This document shows positions 5,782 through 6,523 of a stretch of 6,523 bases of DNA, in pieces. The stretch is from Rhodospirillaceae bacterium (lineage in GTDB: Bacteria > Pseudomonadota > Alphaproteobacteria > Rhodospirillales > 2-02-FULL-58-16). The position numbers and the translations under genes were made by a program. How positions within the stretch are numbered: the first letter of the stretch is position 1; each line of letters starts with the position of its first letter. The stretch spans positions 1-6,523 of the forward strand of contig DUZD01000194.1 of the NCBI GenBank assembly GCA_013349695.1. Reading direction: 5' to 3'. Under the pieces are notes generated by a model. It was not told the DNA's origin. It saw nothing but the letters and a program-made list of their open reading frames with translations, and searched no databases.

Positions 5782-5819
5782 CTTTGTGATCTCTGTGTCT
5801 ACTCTGTGCTCTCTATGTC
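5782..5819. repeat. Four-unit CTCTGTG-type short repeat
   Basis: CTTTGTGAT, CTCTGTGTCT, CTCTGTGCT and CTCTATGTC follow each other at 5782-5790, 5791-5800, 5802-5810 and 5811-5819. This is a degenerate 9-10 nt tandem array in otherwise non-coding DNA (5737-5834). The role is unknown; it may be repeat-element debris. Confidence 0.65.
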
Positions 5820-5822
5820 AAC

Positions 5823-5857
5823 GGCGGAGTAAATTTAGGCCACTGGGGCGGAGTAAA
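5823..5857. repeat. Direct repeat GGCGGAGTAAA
   Basis: Identical 11-mers occur at 5823-5833 and 5847-5857, 24 bp apart. They flank the stop codon of the small minus-strand ORF. On that strand the inner copy encodes the VYSA end of the protein and the outer copy lies just past the stop. Confidence 0.7.
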
Positions 5858-6023
5858 CCCCGGCGAAGTCATCCCGCGTCATGCCAGCCGCCGCCTCGAT
5901 GAAGGGAAGGGCGTCTTCCAAAAGTGCGGCGACTTGGTCGGCGTCTTCCTGAACGGCGGACAGAGAGGCCGCATAAATCGCATCGATTCCGCTGGCGATG
6001 GCTATTGCCTCCCGGACCTTCAA
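5835..6023 (-). CDS. Small hypothetical protein, possibly 5'-truncated
   Basis: I do not recognise this 62-residue product. It is acidic and alanine-rich and would be mostly helical (VREAIAIASGIDAIYAASL, then a VAALLEDALPFIEAAAG helix). The only start in the short form is TTG 6023, with no good ribosome site. The frame is open further upstream to a TGA near 6089 without an ATG or GTG. That upstream part runs antisense to the reverse transcriptase fragment, so the true N-terminus may have been cut off where the fragment joined. The composition looks protein-like rather than random, but expression is uncertain. Confidence 0.4.
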   Translation of the reverse strand: MKVREAIAIASGIDAIYAASLSAVQEDADQVAALLEDALPFIEAAAGMTRDDFAGVYSAPVA

Positions 6024-6061
6024 AACAGCATCGCCAAGAGCAGTGCAGGGCGCTTCGGCAT

Positions 6062-6523
6062 GTGCTGAACCTGTTGGGGCAGTATCTCAGGCGTTCGTCC
6101 GAGCGGGGCGGCGTGTTCCGGGACTGCGAGTTGGGCATCTCGCTGGGCTGTCCGTTGAGCCCCCTGATCGGTGCGTTCTTCCTCAAGGAACTGGACCAGC
6201 GGATGGCGAGGTCCGGCCTGTTCTACTTGCGCTTCATGGACGACATCCTGGTGCTCGCGCCGACCCGCTGGAAGCCGCGGAAAGCGGTCAAGGCGGTCAA
6301 CGAGGTGCTGGGCTCATTGCGTATGGAGAAGCACCCGGACAAGACCTTCATCGGCCGTATCGAGCGGGGCTTCGACTTCCTCGGCTACCATTTCGGCCAG
6401 GAGGGCCTATCCGTGGCCAAGACGACCATCGAGAATTTCGTCGAACGTGCGATCCGGCTTTACGAGCAAGAGCCGGGGGAGGCTTGCGCCTCCGCCCGGC
6501 TTGGGTCGTACGTGCGGCGGTGG
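6062..6523 (+). pseudogene. 5'-truncated group II-like reverse transcriptase, runs off right edge
   Basis: The frame from GTG 6062 to the window end encodes about 154 residues of an RNA-directed DNA polymerase. Seen are LNLLGQYLRR, then GISLGCPLSPLIGAFFL (the RT motif 4 region), then FYLRFMDDILVLAPTRW with the FMDD catalytic pair (motif 5), then KHPDKTFIG and GFDFLGYHFG (motifs 6-7), and a basic FVERAIRLYEQE tail. Motifs 0-3, including the first catalytic aspartate, are missing. The frame is open back to 5903 but the translation there is not RT-like, so the gene appears 5'-truncated near 6050-6062. Sequence style suggests a group II intron or group II-like RT rather than a retron, but the maturase part lies outside the window. 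The true 3' end is not visible. Confidence 0.75.
6471..6501. repeat. Strong 13-bp hairpin inside the reverse transcriptase frame
   Basis: AGCCGGGGGAGGC at 6471-6483 pairs with GCCTCC (6488-6493) and CCCGGCT (6495-6501), with a TTGC loop and a single bulged G at 6494. It encodes the stretch around EPGEACASARLG without breaking the frame. There is no T-tract, so it is not a typical terminator; an inserted small palindromic element is possible. Confidence 0.7.

Noticed and set aside
5782..5819. CRISPR array
   Set aside because: Units are 9-10 nt, contiguous and degenerate with no spacers, and no cas gene is nearby.
6062..6523. Retron or DRT defence reverse transcriptase
   Set aside because: Sequence around the active site resembles group II-like enzymes, the gene lacks its N-terminal half, and no ncRNA-like structure or effector gene is visible upstream.

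Overview
The window looks like a piece of a GC-rich proteobacterial chromosome, most likely alphaproteobacterial (Rhodospirillales-like). This rests on codon bias and gene content, namely acetoacetyl-CoA synthetase, a pterin dehydratase and a zincin-family metallopeptidase. No rRNA or other taxonomic marker is present, so the assignment is an inference.

Left half (about 1-3719) is ordinary, densely packed chromosome. A membrane-anchored YdcF/SanA-type DUF218 protein (137-940, +) converges, with a 4-bp gap, on a minus-strand zinc metallopeptidase (945-1364). The metallopeptidase diverges from a two-gene plus-strand unit: pterin-4a-carbinolamine dehydratase (1436-1732) and acetoacetyl-CoA synthetase (1767-3719), 34 bp apart. 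The pair makes metabolic sense. The dehydratase recycles the cofactor of phenylalanine hydroxylase, and acetoacetate is an end product of phenylalanine/tyrosine breakdown that the synthetase activates to acetoacetyl-CoA.

Right half (about 3720-6523) is a scrap yard of mobile and broken DNA. Two approximately 45-bp copies of one repeat lie in inverted orientation at 3750-3794 and 5692-5736 and bracket about 2 kb. Inside are a HigBA-type toxin-antitoxin locus with a 17-bp palindromic operator, a higB toxin killed by a nonsense codon and a frameshift, and an intact higA antitoxin. Then come the first 35 codons of a TrmH/SpoU-type RNA methyltransferase, an orphan C-terminal gene fragment, and an intact SpsF-type sugar cytidylyltransferase (4985-5704). 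A GTGTCCCC core motif recurs at the joints and supplies the last codons of both higA and the cytidylyltransferase gene.

Beyond the right repeat are a short CTCTGTG array, a small minus-strand ORF of unknown function, and a 5'-truncated group II-like reverse transcriptase with an FMDD active site and a strong internal hairpin. The reverse transcriptase runs off the right edge. I see no CRISPR array, tRNA, rRNA or complete transposase.
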